DNA from: Pseudomonadota bacterium
GTDB taxonomy: Bacteria; Pseudomonadota; Alphaproteobacteria; Rhizobiales; Afifellaceae
Assembly: GCA_023417735.1 (NCBI GenBank)
Contig: JAEZEK010000368.1
Coordinates: 1-5,572, forward strand
Length of the DNA: 5,572 bases
Reading direction: 5' to 3'
Part shown: in pieces, positions 5,071 through 5,572 of the stretch
Layout: each line of letters opens with the position of its first letter
Position numbering within the stretch: the first letter of the stretch is position 1
Translations under genes and position numbers: made by a program
Notes under the pieces: generated by a model
What the model was told of the DNA's origin: nothing
Database searches by the model: none
Seen by the model: only the letters and a program-made list of their open reading frames with translations

Positions 5071-5137
5071 CGCTCTGGCAAGTACGCCCGCGGCAATCCA
5101 TATGTTGCGCGGTTCAGCATTTACCGGATGATCTGCA
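5071..5137 (+). promoter_or_regulatory. Leader region of the DnaJ-type gene
   Basis: These 67 bases separate the lipoprotein stop from the J-protein start. The stretch from 5095 is AT-richer than its surroundings and includes CATATGTT (5099-5106), which could hold a -10-like TATGTT. No matching -35 at proper spacing and no sigma-32 heat-shock consensus (CTTGAA with CCCCAT) is visible. The J-protein may have its own promoter here or be read from the lipoprotein gene. Confidence 0.35.
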
Positions 5138-5572
5138 ATGCGCGACCCATACCAGGTTCTGGGCGTCGAACGTTCCGCGAGCGAGAGCGAGATCAAGCGC
5201 GCGTTCCGCAAGCTCGCCAAGCAGTACCATCCCGACCGCGCCGGCGAGGACAAGACCGCCAAGGCCAAGTTCAACGAGGTGAACACCGCCTACGAGATCC
5301 TCGGCGACAAGGAGAAGCGCGCCCAGTTCGACCGCGGCGAGATCGACGCGGAGGGCAAGCCGCGCTTCCAGGGCTTCGAGGGCTTCGGCGGCGGCCAGGG
5401 CCGCGCCGGCGGGTTCGAGCAGGTCGACCCGAGCAGCTTCGCGGACATCTTCTCCGGTTTCGGTTTCGGCGGCGGTCGCGGGCCGGAGGGCCGCACGCGG
5501 ACCTTCCGGTTCACCAGCGGGCCCGGCGCGCGCCGGCCGGAAGGAAGCGGACCTGACGAGGACGAGCTGCTG
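5138..5572 (+). CDS. DnaJ-family co-chaperone (J domain plus Gly/Phe-rich region), 3' partial
   Basis: The first 145 residues of a J-domain protein are present, and the gene continues past the right edge. The J domain covers about residues 1-66 and opens with [20 protein letters not shown]. It carries the essential HPD tripeptide at 31-33 and the final helix with [17 protein letters not shown]. This motif stimulates the ATPase of a DnaK-type Hsp70 in the cytosol. Residues 67-128 form a linker ([20 protein letters not shown]) and a Gly/Phe-rich region with a [14 protein letters not shown] helix. This linker is typical of the rhizobial 'DnaJ C-terminal domain' (CbpA-like) proteins, which usually lack the zinc finger of true DnaJ. 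The missing C-terminus is needed to prove that, so no gene symbol is given. ATG 5138 is chosen because MRDPYxVLGV is the usual start of this family, although the ribosome binding site is weak (GGA about 9 bases upstream). Confidence 0.95.
   Translation, partial: MRDPYQVLGVERSASESEIKRAFRKLAKQYHPDRAGEDKTAKAKFNEVNTAYEILGDKEKRAQFDRGEIDAEGKPRFQGFEGFGGGQGRAGGFEQVDPSSFADIFSGFGFGGGRGPEGRTRTFRFTSGPGARRPEGSGPDEDELL

Overview
The window is GC-rich and densely coded, and it looks like a chromosomal segment of an alphaproteobacterium, most likely of the order Hyphomicrobiales (Rhizobiales). This rests on the very high third-position GC, the close match of PdxH and the J-domain protein to rhizobial forms, and the gene order pdxH (reverse) / 17-kDa-antigen-type lipoprotein / DnaJ-type chaperone, which I recall as common in that order. 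Genus and species cannot be read from the sequence. No rRNA, tRNA, CRISPR array, insertion sequence or phage gene is visible.

Left part (1-1168): the last 37 codons of an unidentified Pro/Ala-rich protein run into the window and end 7 bases from a convergent GFA-family zinc protein on the minus strand. A 126-base divergent gap then leads to a small four-helix membrane protein. Its second helix carries a His-x-His motif like that of heme-copper oxidase subunit I (CcoN/NorB) proteins.

Centre (1169-3946): after a 257-base non-coding leader comes a tightly coupled three-gene module of Tad-pilus minor-pilin type. It consists of a TadE-like protein with two EF-hand-like loops, a second TadE-like protein with two cysteines, and a TadG-like protein with a von Willebrand factor A domain and an intact MIDAS motif. 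The three genes overlap or nearly abut and are presumably co-transcribed. No Tad motor, secretin, Flp pilin or prepilin peptidase gene lies in the window, so the module looks detached from the core tad locus, or its core lies elsewhere.

Right part (3947-5572): pdxH (pyridoxine/pyridoxamine 5'-phosphate oxidase) runs on the minus strand and ends 6 bases from the tadG-like stop. Only 14 bases separate its start from the divergent GTG start of a predicted 17-kDa-antigen-type lipoprotein. The window closes inside a DnaJ-family gene (J domain plus Gly/Phe-rich region) that runs off the right edge.

Most of the window is ordinary core genome. The most distinctive item is the tadE-tadE-tadG module, especially the calcium-loop-like insertion in its first protein. 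I do not see clear evidence for a wholly new system.
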